Origin: Chamaecyparis obtusa
Lineage: Eukaryota > Streptophyta > Pinopsida > Cupressales > Cupressaceae
Length of the DNA: 64,000 nucleotides
Assembly: GCA_027943335.1 (NCBI GenBank)
Contig: BSBK01002051.1
Location: 2,501 to 66,500, forward strand
Direction of reading: 5' to 3'
Positions within the stretch are counted from its first letter, which is position 1. Each line of letters opens with the position of its first letter. The notes beneath the pieces were generated by a model. That model was not told the origin of the DNA. It searched no databases and worked only from the letters and a program-made list of their open reading frames with translations. The position numbers were made by a program, and so were the translations under genes. Of the stretch, positions 36,456 through 48,756 are shown one piece after another.

Positions 36456-37569
36456 GGAAAATGGCCTTTGTAGTAAAATTGGCTATCTAGGAGGGAGTTG
36501 AACTCGAGACCTCCTACAAGTTAGGCTACTTGTTTTCCTATTGTGCTATGTGTTTTTCTCAAAAGGTATTTGCCTATTATTCTTGTTATGCTTTCATTTA
36601 AAAGATATTTTAATTAAATTTATTAAAAACCTTGATTAAATCTTTACGGGAAATTATTTGGTTGTTCGTCCAACCAACTATGGAAGTTGGAGAAGTTGCT
36701 TCCCATAAAGAAACTCCTCCAACCACATAGTTAGGGGATAAATAATTCAAGATTTTTGTGTGCGGAAGGATGTTAATTTTTGGAAGAATTGTTTTCTTTT
36801 GGAGTTGTCTGTAATTGATTTCTCCAGAATTTTTGGTGAGAGTTTATGTGAGTTTGAGAGTCTTTGGTTGGTGAAGTCATCTGTGTGAGGATTACTTGGA
36901 GTTTATTGCCAGAGGAAGATTTCCAAAAGGGCATCTACTCAAGGATTGAAGTTTTGTAGAGATTCTCCGACTAAGGGAAGAGGATTCTGCGCAGGACCCA
37001 AGGTAGGGTCTAAACTGGGAAGAATCTCCATTCTTCCTCTTTGTGTGTGAATGTGTGTGTATATGATAGGATAATAAAATTGTGTATGATCATATAGTTT
37101 TTGTTTATGTTCATGTGGAAGGATGAGTTTATCTAGAGTTGAATGACATAGGAAAATCTAGTAAGAAATAGGAAGGGTCAAGAAGGTGTAGGATTGAAAT
37201 GCGGTCATTTTCTTAGTATTTTCCTCTTGCAGACGTCTCTATGAAATTGATTCTTTTATTGGGATTAATTTAGTTTGTAGGATCCTTAGTATTCTCCTTT
37301 TCATCTCCTTTCTTTCTAGAATATCCACAAGTGCTTCTAGAGTTTAGAACTGATATTTCAACCTTACTGGTCCATGTCAGTTTGTGCACTACCTTTCTTT
37401 GTCCAGATCTAGAACAGATTTGTTAGATAGATAGGATGGATTGATGACCCATTTTTGAAGGGAAATTAGGAGATCTCAAATGGGTTGTGCTCAGATTAGG
37501 AAACCATAGTCCCCATAATGCCCAGTTTTACCCACAAGACATAGTTGGCAGTCATGTTTTGTAGTTTTT

Positions 37570-37798
37570 GTCGGTCTAGTATTAGCCAAGCAGGTCGATT
37601 TAGTATTAGCCAAGTAGGTCAGTCTAGTATTAGCCAAGCATGGTCGGTTTAGTGTTGACCGAGCTACGTTGGTTTAGTGTTGACTGAGCTAGGTTAGTTT
37701 AGTGATAACCGAGGTAGGTTGGTGTAGTGTTAACCAAGAAAGACAGGGATGTTAGTGTTAGCTGACTAAGAGAGGAATGGTAGTGTGAACTGAGCTAG
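37570..37798. repeat. 24-25-bp minisatellite inside LTR copy B
   Basis: Seven to nine units of the type GTYGGTTTAGTGTTRACCGAG, for example starting at 37570, 37594 and 37618, the last two longer and degenerate. It occupies the place taken by the 21-bp minisatellite in copy A. Confidence 0.75.
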
Positions 37799-37812
37799 AT
37801 AGGAAAAATAGG

Positions 37813-37888
37813 CTTTATACATTTATACAAGTATAACATTTAAGTATAAGTTTACGATACTTTAATTTCTTATACTTTAAGTATAAAG
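37813..37888. repeat. Foldback hairpin in LTR copy B
   Basis: Ends CTTTATAC and GTATAAAG are inverted repeats. The interior matches the hairpin at 1426-1489, but its central segment is in the opposite orientation. Confidence 0.55.
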
Positions 37889-39375
37889 GGTTTAGGTATC
37901 TTCCGAGATGATTGGGATAGGTTTCAGATTCATGGGAGTTAAGATGCAACTTCTAATTTTGAGATTTCTTAAAAATTTAGACTTAGCCAAAATTCAGTCT
38001 CATAAGATTTCCGTAGATTTTTGAAATAAGCTATGGAATGTTGTCTAAATGATTGTGGAGAGTTTTATGTTGTATCTTATGAATTTCTATACTTGGTTTT
38101 AGCTTTAAGCTTTTGTTCATACTTGGTTTTTGGTAGAATCCATAATGTAAGGTCAGGACTTGTTCGGGTGGCCTGAGTGCACTGGAGGGCTCCCTAGACC
38201 TATGAGATGGATCTTCTGAAAGTACTTGATGATTTCATGGATTGTGTGGGTAGGGGACTAGGTACCCTAGGTGAGTGGCTCATCATAGGTGTTGGAACCC
38301 TAAAGTGGTTACCAGATGATCCTATGGGTGGGTAATTAAAAAGTGATAACCTATAAATGAATCTGGGAAAGGGGGAAAATAAAAGATAATGAAAGAAAAT
38401 ATGTTAATGGCCACATAGTCCTGTTGGAGTACCGGGACCATGGGTAACTGCCAGGGTGGATCCCTATTCATAAATGGGGGACCAGGGTTACATGGTTGCC
38501 AGGGTGGATCCCAATACACAGGTTGTGTGATGACACTTACTTAGGTGGTATCCTAGAACCTTGAACTCTATGTTATAGTGTGATGATATTTTATGTTCTT
38601 TTTGAATCTTGGATCTCTTTATCTTTTGAGCCTTAGATTGCTTAGGGCCTTGTGAGTATCTTGGTTCTATCTCCTAGCACGGGGGGTGGAACTTCACCAG
38701 TTTCACATGGTTCAGTGGCAAAAATCTTTCGAGGCCCTATTTGTGGTTCATGACTTGGATGCATTCAAATTTATGTACTGATGCAGATATTTTTATTTTG
38801 TATTATGTATTTTTGAAAGGAAAGATGAAAAGATATGTTGTAATGCCTTTGGGCCATTCATGTATCTATTATTATGAGATCTATTATCAGAAAGATGTAA
38901 TTGAAAAGAAAAGCAATGCAATTGGGAGGGATAGTTCTAGGCTTTGTTTCAAGGGCTGTTATTTGAAAGATTAAAGTTGGAAATGTATAATGTAATGTTG
39001 ACTGATCTTTTTTTATCTCTCCTATGTTGCAATGAAAGAAAATGTTTATTATGCTATGATGTAATTTTATAAGGAATAGTTATTCAATGTGTAGGAAGGA
39101 TAAATGGAATTAGTATATAAAGTAAGAAATATATTTGCAAGTGAAATATTATTTTCTTACCCTATCTCTAAAGTTCTAAAATGTGAAAGTAAAGAAAGGA
39201 AATGAAATTCAATTGGATAAGTAATGTAAAGATATAACTGAATGAATTCATTCAGGGAACCTTAAGGAATGTAAACGTGAAGTAGTAATGATGTAATGTT
39301 AGGAAAAAATTTGTTAGTTGCAATTTTTGGTCATAAGACCTGATTCCTTATGGGCTCCCTGGCAGGGACATTACA

Positions 39376-42300
39376 ATTCCAATGTGTCCATAGGGGTCAT
39401 GGGGGCTTCCTAGGGGTCCTAACACATGATAAGGCATACGTGGACCTCTAGTAAGTCTCCATGACCCCTTTTGACACATTTTAATGCTCAAGTGTGTCTG
39501 AATGGCTCGTAGGACCCCTTAGGACACATTTGAAAATTCTAATGTGTCCATAGGGGTCATGGTGGCTTCCCAAGGGTCCTAACACATGACAAGGGGTACT
39601 AGGACACCGAGGAAGTCTCCATGACCCCTTTTGAGACATTTGAATGCTCAAGTGTGTCCGAAGGGGTGGTAGGACCCCTTAGGACACACTTGAGCATTCC
39701 AATGTGTCCATAGGGGTCATGACAACTTTCTAAGGGTCCTAACGTGTGATAAGGTGTACTAGGACCGCTAGGAATTCTCCATGACCCCTTTTGAGACATT
39801 TGAATACTCAAGTGTGTCCAAAGGGTTCGTAGGACCCCTAAGGACACACTTGAGCATTCCAATATGTCCATAAGGGTCATGAGGACTTCCTAGGGGTCCT
39901 AACTCATGATAAGGGGTACTAGGACCCCTAGGAAGTCTCTATGACCCCTTTTGACACATTTCAATGCTCAAGTGTGTCCAAAAGAGTTGTAGGACCCCTT
40001 AGGGAATGCTTGAGCATTCCAATGTGTCCATAGGGGTCATGGGAGCTTCCTAGGGGTCCCAACACATGATAAGGCATACTAGGACCCCTAGGAAGCCCCC
40101 ATGATCCCTTTTGACACATTTGAATGTTCAAGTGTGTTCGAATGAGTTGTAGGACCCCTTACAACACACTTAAGCATTCAAATGTGTCCATAGGGGTCAC
40201 GGGGGCTTCCTAGGGGTCCTAACATGTGATAAGGCATACTAGGACCCATAAAAAATCTCCATGAACCTTTTTGAAAAATTTGAATGCTCAAGTGTGTCTG
40301 AATGGGTCATAGGAACCTTTAGGATACACTTGAGCATTCCAATGTGTCCATACGGGTCATGGGGTCTTCCTAGGGGTCCTAACAGATGATAAGACATACT
40401 AGGACCCCTAGGAAGTCTCTATGACCCCTGTTGACACATTTTAATGCTCAAGTTTGTCTGAAGGGATCGTAGGACCCCCTAGGACACACTTGAGCATTCC
40501 AATATGTCCATAGGGATCATGGGGGCTTCTTAGGGGTCCTAACGCATCATAAGTCATACTAGGACCCCTAGTAAGTCTCCATGACCCCTTTTAACACATT
40601 TTAATACTCAAGTGTGTTCAAAGGGGTCGTAGGATGCCTTAGGACACACCTGAACATTCCAATATGTCAATAGGGGTCATGGGGGCTTCCTAGGGATCCT
40701 AACGCGTGATAAGGTGTACTAGGACCCATAGGATGTCTCCATGACCCCTTTTGAGACATTTGAATGCTTAAGTGTGTCTGAAGGGGTCATAAGACCCCTT
40801 AGGACATACTTGAGCATTCCAATGTGTCCATAGGGGTCATGCGGACTTCTTAGGGGTCCTAACATCTAATAAGACATACTAGGACCCCTAGGAAATATCC
40901 ATGACACCTTTTTACACATTTTAATGGTCAAGTGTGTTTGAGGGGTTTGTAGGACCCCTTAGGACACACTTGAGCATTCCAATATGTCCATAGGGGTCAT
41001 GACGATTTCCTAGGGGTCATAACACGTGATAATGGGTACTAGGACCCCTAGGAAGTCTCTATGAACCCTTTTGACATATTTGAATGCTCAAGTGTGTTTG
41101 AAGGAGTCGTAGGACCCCTTAGGGTACACTTGAGCATTGCAATCTACCCATAAGGGTCATGGGGGCTTCCTAGGGGTCCTAATATGTGATAAGTCATACT
41201 AGGACCCCTAGGAAGCCCCCATAATGCCTTTTGACACATTTCAATTTTCAAGTGTGTTTGAATGAGTTGTAGGACCCCTTAAGACACACTTAAGCATTCA
41301 AATGTGTCCATGGGGGTCATGGTGGCTTCCTAGGGGTCCTAACACGTGATAAGGCATACTAGGACCCCTAAGAAGTCTCCATGAACCATTTTAAAAGAAT
41401 TGAATGCTTAAGTGTGTCTAAATGGGTCATCGGAACCCACAGGGTACACTTGCACATTTCAATGTGTCCATAGGGGTCATGGGGTCTTCCTAGGGGTCGT
41501 AACACATGATAAGATCTACTAGGACCCTTAGGAAGTCACTATGACCCCTTTTCACACATTTTAATGCATAAGTTTATCCAAATGGGTTGTAGGATCCCTT
41601 AGGACATACTTGAGCATTCCAATATATCCATAGGGGTCATGCGGGCTTCTTAGGGGTCCTAACACATGATAAGGCATACTAGGAGCCCTAGGAAGTCTCC
41701 ATGACCCCTTTTGACATATTTTAATACTCAAGTGTGTCTGAAGGGGTCGTAGGACCCCTTAGGAGACACTTGAGCATTCCAATATGTCAATAGGGGTCAT
41801 AGAGTCTTCCTAAGTGTCCTAATGCATGATAAGGAGTACTAGGACCCCTAGGAAGTCTCCATGACCCATTTTGAGCCATTTGAATGCTCAAGTGTGTCCA
41901 AGGGGTCGTAGGACCCCTTAGGACACACTTTAGCATTCTAATGTGTCCATAGGGGTCATGGGGACTTCCTAGGGGTCCTAACGTGTGATAAGGCATACTA
42001 GGATCCCTAAGAAGTCTCCATGACCCCTATTGACACATTTTAATGCTCAAGTGTGTCCAAAGGGGTCGTAGGACCCCTTAGGACACACTTTAGCATTCCA
42101 ATGTGTCCATAGGGTTCATGAGGACTTCCAAGGGATCTTAACACATGATAAGGGGTACTAGGACCCATAGGAAGTCTCCATGACCCATTTTGACACATAG
42201 GGCTACTCAAGTGTGTCTGAAGGAGTTGTAGGACCCCTTAGGACCCACTTGAGCATTCCATTGCATCCATAGGAGTCATGGGGCTTCCTAGGGGTTCTAA

Positions 42301-45300
42301 TGCATGATAAGGCATAATAGGACACCTAGGAAGTCCCCATAACCCCTTTTGACATATTTGAATACTCAAGTGTGTCTGAATGAGTCATAGGACCCCTTAG
42401 GATATACTTGAGCATTCCAGTGTGTCCGTAGGGGTCATGGGGGCTCCCTAGGGGTCCTAACATGTGATACAATGTACTAGGACCCCTAGGAAGTCTCCAT
42501 GAACACATTTGAATGTTCAAGTGTGTTCAAAGGGGTCCTAGGACCCCTTTCAACACATTTGAGCATTCCAATGTGTCTATAGGGGTAATGGGGGATTTCT
42601 AGGGGTCCTAACACATGATAAGGCATACTAGGACCCCTAGGAGGTCTACATGACCCCTCTTGAGACATTTCAATGTTCAAGTGTGTCTGAAGGGGTCGTA
42701 GGACCCCTTAGGATACACTTGAGCATTCCAATGTGTCCATAGGGGTCATGGGGACTTCCTAGGGGTCCTAACAAGTGATAAGGCATACTAGGACCACTAA
42801 GAAGTCTCCATGACTCCTTTTGAGACATTTGAATGCTTGAGTGTGTTCGAAGGGGTCATAGGACCCCTTAGAAAACACTTGAGAATTCCAATGTGTCCAG
42901 AGGGGTCATGACGATTTCATAGCGGTCCTAACATGTGATAAGGGGTACTAGGACCCTTAGGAAGTCTCGATGACCCCTTTTGACACATTTGAATAATCAA
43001 GTGTGTCTGAATGAGTTGTAGGACCCCTTAGGACACACTTGAGCATTCCAATGTGTCGATAGGGGTCATGGTGGATTCCTAGGGGTTCTAACGTGTGATA
43101 ATTGGTACTAGTACCCCTAGGAAGTCCCCATGACCCCTTTTGACACATTTGAATGCTTAAGTGTGTCTGAATTAGTCATAGGACCCCTTAGGGTATACTT
43201 GAGCATTCCAATGTGTCCATAGGGGTTATGGGCACTTCCTACAGGTCCTAAAGTGTGATAAGGCATACTAGGACCCCTAGGAAGTCTCCATGACCCCTTT
43301 TTGAAAAATTTGAATGCTCAAGTGTGTCCGAATGGGTCGTAGGACCCGTTAGGAAACACTTGAGAATTCCAATGTGTCCATAGGGGTCATGGGGACTTCC
43401 TAGGGGTCCTAACATGTGATAATACATACTATGACCACTAAGAAGTCTCCATGATGCCTTTTGAGACATTTTAATGCTCAAGTGTGTTGGAAGGGGTCGT
43501 AGGACCCCTTAGGAAACACTTGAGAATTCCAATGTGTCCATAGGGGTCATGAGGATTTTCTAGGGGTCGTAACGTGTCATAAGGGGTACTAGGTCCCCTA
43601 GGAAGTCTCCATGACCCCTTTTGACACATGTGAATGATCAAGTGTGTCTAAATGATTTTTAGGACCCCTTAGGACACACTTGAGAATTCCAATATGTCGA
43701 TAGGGGTCATGGTCGATTGCTAGGGGTTCTAACGCATGATAATTGGTACTAGTACCCCTAGGATGTCCCTATGACCCTTTTTGACACATTTGAATGCTCA
43801 AGTGTGTTTGAAGGAGTTGTAGGACCCCTTAGGGCACACTTGAGCATGCCAATGTGTCCATAGGGGTCATGGGGACTTCCTAGGGGTCCTAACACATGAT
43901 AAGGAGTACTAGGACCCCTAGGAAACCCCCATGATCCCTTTTGACACATTTAAATGCTCAAGTGTGTCTGAATGAGTCATAGGACCTCTCAGGAAACACT
44001 TGAGGATTCCAATGTGTCCATAGGGGTAATGGGAACTTCCTAGGGGTCCTAACATGTGATAAGTCATACTAGGACCCCTAGGAAGTCTCCATGACCCCTT
44101 TTGAAAAATTTGAATGGTCAAGTGTGTCTGAATGGGTCGTAGGACCCCTTATGACACACTTGAGTATTCCAATGTGTCCATAGGGCTTGTGAGGAATTTC
44201 TAGGGATCCTAACGCATGATAAGGTGTACTAGGACCCCTAGGAAGTCTCCATGACCCCTTTTGACACATTTGAATGCTCAAGTGTGTCCAAATGGGTCAT
44301 AGGATCTCTTAGAAAACACTTGAGCATTCCAATGCATCCATAGGGGTCATGGGGGCTTCCTAGGGGTCTTAACACATGATAAGGCATACTAGGACCCCTA
44401 GGAAGTCTCCATGACCCCTTTTGAGACATTTGATTGCTCAAGTGTGTCTGAAGGGGTCGTAGGACCCCTTAGGACATGCTTGAGTATTTCAATGTGTCAA
44501 TAGGGGTCATGGGGACTTCCTAGGGGTCCTAATGTGTGATAAGGTGTACTAGGACCCCTAGGAAGTCTCCATGACCCCTTTTGACACATTGGAATACTTA
44601 AGTGTGTCCAAAGGGGTTGTAGGACCTGTTATGACACACTTGAGCATTCTAATGTGTCCATAGGTGTCATGGGGGCTTCTTAGGGCTCCTAATGTGTGAT
44701 AAGGCATACTAGGACCCCTAGGAAGTCTCCATGACCCCTTTTGATAGTTTGATGCTCAAGTGTGTTCGAAGTGGTCATAGCACCCCTTAGGAAATACTTG
44801 ATTATTCCAATGTGCCCATAGGGGTCATGAGGACTTCCTAGGGGTGCTAAAGCATGATAAGGGGTACTAGGACACCTAGGACGTCTCCATGACCCCTTTG
44901 GACATATTTGAATGTTCAAGTGTGTCTGAAGGAGTCGTAGGACCCCTTAGGACACATTTGAGAAATCCAGTGTGTCCATAGGGGTGATGGGGGATGCCTA
45001 GGGGTCCTAACGCATGATAAGGGGTACTAGGACACCTAGGAAGTCTCTATGACCCTGTTTGACACATTTGAATGCTCAGGTGTGTCTAAATGAGTCATAG
45101 GACCCCTTAGGAGACACTTGAGCATTCCAATGTGTCCATAGGGGTGATGGGGGCTTCCTAGGGGTCCTAACACTTAATAAGGGGTACTAGGACCCCTAGG
45201 AAGTCTCCATGATTCCTTTGATGCATTTGAATGCTCAGGTGTGTCTGAATGATTCATAGGACCCCTTAGGACACACTTGGGCATTCCAATGTGTTGATAG

Positions 45301-46839
45301 GGGTTATGGGGGATTCCTAGGGTTCCTAACACATGATAAGGGGTATTAGGATCCCAAGGTTATCTCCATGACACCTTTTGACACATTTGAATTCTCAAGT
45401 GTGTCTGAATGAGTCATAGGACCCCTTAGGACACACTTGGGCATTCCAGTGTGTCCATAGGGGTGATGGGGGCTTCTTAGGGGTCGTAACGCTTGATAAG
45501 GGGTACTGGGACCTAGGATGTCTCCAGGACCCCTTTTGACACATTTGAATGCTCAAATGTGTTCAAATGAGTCGTAGGACCCCTTAGGACACACTTGAGC
45601 ATTCCGATGTGTCCATAGGGGTCATGGGCTTTCCTAGGTATCCTAACACGTGATAAGGCATACTAAGACCCCTAGGAAGCACCCATGACCCCCTTTTGAC
45701 ACATTTGAATGCTCAAGTGTATTCGAAGGGGTCGTAGGACCCCTTAGTACACACTTGAGCATTCCAATATGTCCATAGGGGTCATGGGGGCTTCCTAGGG
45801 GTCCTGACGTGTCATAAGGTGTACTAGGACCCCTAGGAAGTCTTGATGACCCCTTTTGACACATTAGAATGCTCAAGTGCATCTAAAGGGGTCCTAAGAC
45901 CCCTTTGGGCATACTTGAGCATTCCAATGTGTCCATAGGGGTCATGGAGGCTTCTTAGGGGTCCTAACATGTGATATGGTGTACTAGGAGTGATACGATG
46001 TCTCCATGACCCCTTTTGAGAGATTTGATTGCTCAAGTGTGTATGAATGAGTCATAGGACCCCTTAGGACACACTTGACCATTCCAATGTGTCCATAGGG
46101 GTCATGGGGTTTCCTAGGGGTCCTAATGCATGATAAGGCATACTAGGACCCCTAGGAAGCCCCCTTGACCCCTTTTGACACATTTGAATGCTCAAGTGTA
46201 TCCAAAGGGGTCGTACGACCCCTTAGGACATAGTTGAGCATTCCAATGTTTCCATAGGGGTCATGGGGGCTTCCTAGCTGTCCTAACATGTGATAAGGCA
46301 TACTAGGACCCCTAGGAAGTCTTGATGACCCCTTTTGACACAATTGAATGCTCAAGTGCATCCAAAGGTGTCCTAGGACCCCTTAGGACATACTTGAGCA
46401 TTCCAGTGTCTACATAGGGGTCATGGGGGCTTTTTAGGGGTTGTAACATGTGTTATGGCATACTATGACCCCTAGGAAGTCTCCATGACCCCTTTTGACA
46501 CATTTGAATTCTCAAGTGTGTCCGAAGGGTTCGTAGGACCCCTTAGGGCACACTTGAGCAGTCCAATGTGTCCATAGGGGTCATGGGGACTTCCTAGGGG
46601 TGCTAACACATGATAAGGCATACTAGGACCCCTAGGAACTCCACATGACCCCTTTTGACACATTTGAATGTCATGGAGGCTTCCTAGGGGTCCTAGTACA
46701 CCGTATCACACGTTAGTTCCTCTAGGAAGTCTTCATGACCCCTTTTGACACATTTGAATGCTCAAGTGTGTCCGAAGGGGTCATAGGACCCCTTTGGACA
46801 CATTTGAGAATTATAATGTGTCCATAGGGGTCATGCGGG

Positions 46840-46841
<2 letters not shown>
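39376..46841. repeat. 160-bp palindromic satellite, block 3
   Basis: About 47 monomers. Shared variants show higher-order structure: a 7-monomer (1120-bp) repeat between about 40100 and 41900, and a 4-monomer (about 640-bp) repeat between about 42740 and 43900. The last monomers (46666-46841) are rearranged, with a flipped loop, before the CT repeat starts. Confidence 0.95.
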
Positions 46842-46896
<55 letters not shown>

Positions 46897-46935
46897 TTTG
46901 CTTCTTTGTCTCTTTCTCCTACTCTCTCCCTTTCC

Positions 46936-47021
<86 letters not shown>

Positions 47022-47048
47022 TTCCTTTTGCTTCTTTGTCTCTTTCTC

Positions 47049-47100
<52 letters not shown>

Positions 47101-47137
47101 TTTTCTTCTTTGTCTCTTTCTGCTACTCTCTCCCTTT

Positions 47138-47187
<50 letters not shown>

Positions 47188-47241
47188 TTTCTTCTTTGTC
47201 TCTTTCTCCTACTCTCTCCCTTTCCCCTTCTCTATCTCTCC

Positions 47242-47300
<59 letters not shown>
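46842..47300. repeat. (CT)n microsatellite with four copies of an interspersed core
   Basis: Long CT runs broken four times by a core reading CTTCTTTGTCTCTTTC (at 46901, 47031, 47105 and 47191), usually followed by CTACTCTCTCCCTTTCC. Spacing of 130, 74 and 86 bp shows the CT runs vary in length while the core stays. It joins the satellite directly on the left. Confidence 0.92.
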
Positions 47301-47302
<2 letters not shown>

Positions 47303-48756
47303 ATCTAGAGCCTTCACCTGCACTTTTTAATGCATATTTAAAGGTTTCATATACCTTTTTGTTGACAATGTACCTTAAATGTTCTTACATCAATTTTTAT
47401 GCCACTGTTAGTTTGTATAACAGATGATGAGTGTACGGTGGTTCTACATCTGTGTGAAATTTCTTTTCGAGAGTTAAAAAATCAATTGATTATATTCAAT
47501 CGAGGGGAAGTCCATTGACATGATCTACTTATTCAGTATAGTCAGACCACCGAAATTACAAGGAGTCTGTACAAAAATCCTGTGCTAGATACTTTCAAGA
47601 GGATTTGGGCTAAAACTATCTGTCTTCAAATCAACTGTGCAACTATTTTTTTGGAATCATTTTGTATATCAAATAATATAATACATACTAATATAAAAAT
47701 TTATATTATAATATTAATGTTATGCTATTATTATTTAATATTAATATTTAAAATGAAATTAATATTAACATAACAAAAATATAATTTAATATGAAACTTG
47801 AATTAATATTAACATAAAAAGAATACAACTTAATATAACACAATTAATATTATTATTAAAAAAATACATTTATTATGATACTTGAATTTGGGAAAAGTGA
47901 CGCAATTGAAATTTCCAAATAGGTGGGTTTTTTCAAATATTTGATTAGGCTTGGTATTTGCTTTGGCATTACCAAACGTGAGTGGTCAACCCTTTAGGCA
48001 TGTCTTAGGAGATGGTACTTGATACCGAGACTTCAACCATGTAGTTGATGACTATTTTTCCACCCAAAATTAATGAAATGAAAAGAGTTTCTTAAAGACA
48101 TTATCAGCTTTCCATCGATATAATTGCTGTCAAATTTTGAGTTATGTAAGTAATTATTACTTATTTTTCAATTGAGTTATCTTTAAAGTTGTAATTGACA
48201 TACTGATTGAAAAAAAACTATAACTTTCAAACCGTTTAACCTTTTTGAAATGTGAAACATGCGTCACATTCTATGCTTCGGCTACTATAAGAAAAAAAAA
48301 AAGTTTTGAATTTGGTAAAATTTTGAATTAGTTAAGGTGGTCAAACATGAAAGTTTTCTTATTCTGAAAAAGTTGTAGCAGAAAATTCATAATTAATTAT
48401 TTATTTGACCAAAAATTACAAAAAATATGCGTCACATCTGAGCATGAGTCTACTACCTATATCTAGAATCTTGAGAAAATATATCATCATTTGATTATGA
48501 TTAAGGTGGTCAGACATACATGTACTCTTTATCTTTTCTCTAAAATTTTTGTAGTACTACATTAAAATCTAAAATTTTAAACAATTAGACAAAAAAAATT
48601 TCAAACAAGGGCTAGTAGTTTAGAAAATAAATTCAATTTCCTATAGATTCTACTCTTACAAATTTTTCACATAAGGTTCATAAGATGTTCAACCTTTTAC
48701 ATCAAGTTGACTAACCCTAATTTTCTAATTTTTCATTGCCACTTAAGGCCATAGTT
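47301..48756. other. AT-rich sequence without recognised features
   Basis: Mainly AT-rich with runs of TTAATATTAA-type words at 47690-47880. Two stretches (about 48258-48350 and 48428-48515) share GCGTCACAT and TTAAGGTGGTCA, a degenerate local duplication. No coding similarity was seen. Confidence 0.5.

Larger units (their letters stand above)
35570..39375. mobile_element. Solo-LTR-like insertion (copy B), 3806 bp
   Basis: Bounded by TGTAATGCCCACCC and, at the other end, the reverse complement of TGTAATGTCCCTGCC, so the ends form an extended inverted repeat starting TG and ending CA. A perfect 5-bp duplication ATTCC flanks it and the satellite continues in phase. I could not find the first 100 bp repeated at the far end, and there is no gag-pol coding, so it is best read as a solo LTR of a long-LTR family or a non-autonomous relative. 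Copy A at 1-3909 is the same family. Orientation is not settled. Confidence 0.8.

Noticed and set aside
3982..46663. Dozens of similar minus-strand ORFs of 60-109 codons (type MCQKGSW...HDPYGHIGMLKCVLRG)
   Set aside because: They follow the 160-bp satellite period, shift frame with each monomer because 160 is not a multiple of 3, and have no conserved ends. They are artefacts of an array free of stops in one register.
3910..46841. CRISPR array
   Set aside because: The repeat is continuous 160-bp satellite without unique spacers, in a plant nuclear context.
46758..47427. Long plus-strand ORFs rich in Ser-Leu and a minus-strand Arg-Glu ORF
   Set aside because: Pure translation of the (CT)n microsatellite in different frames.
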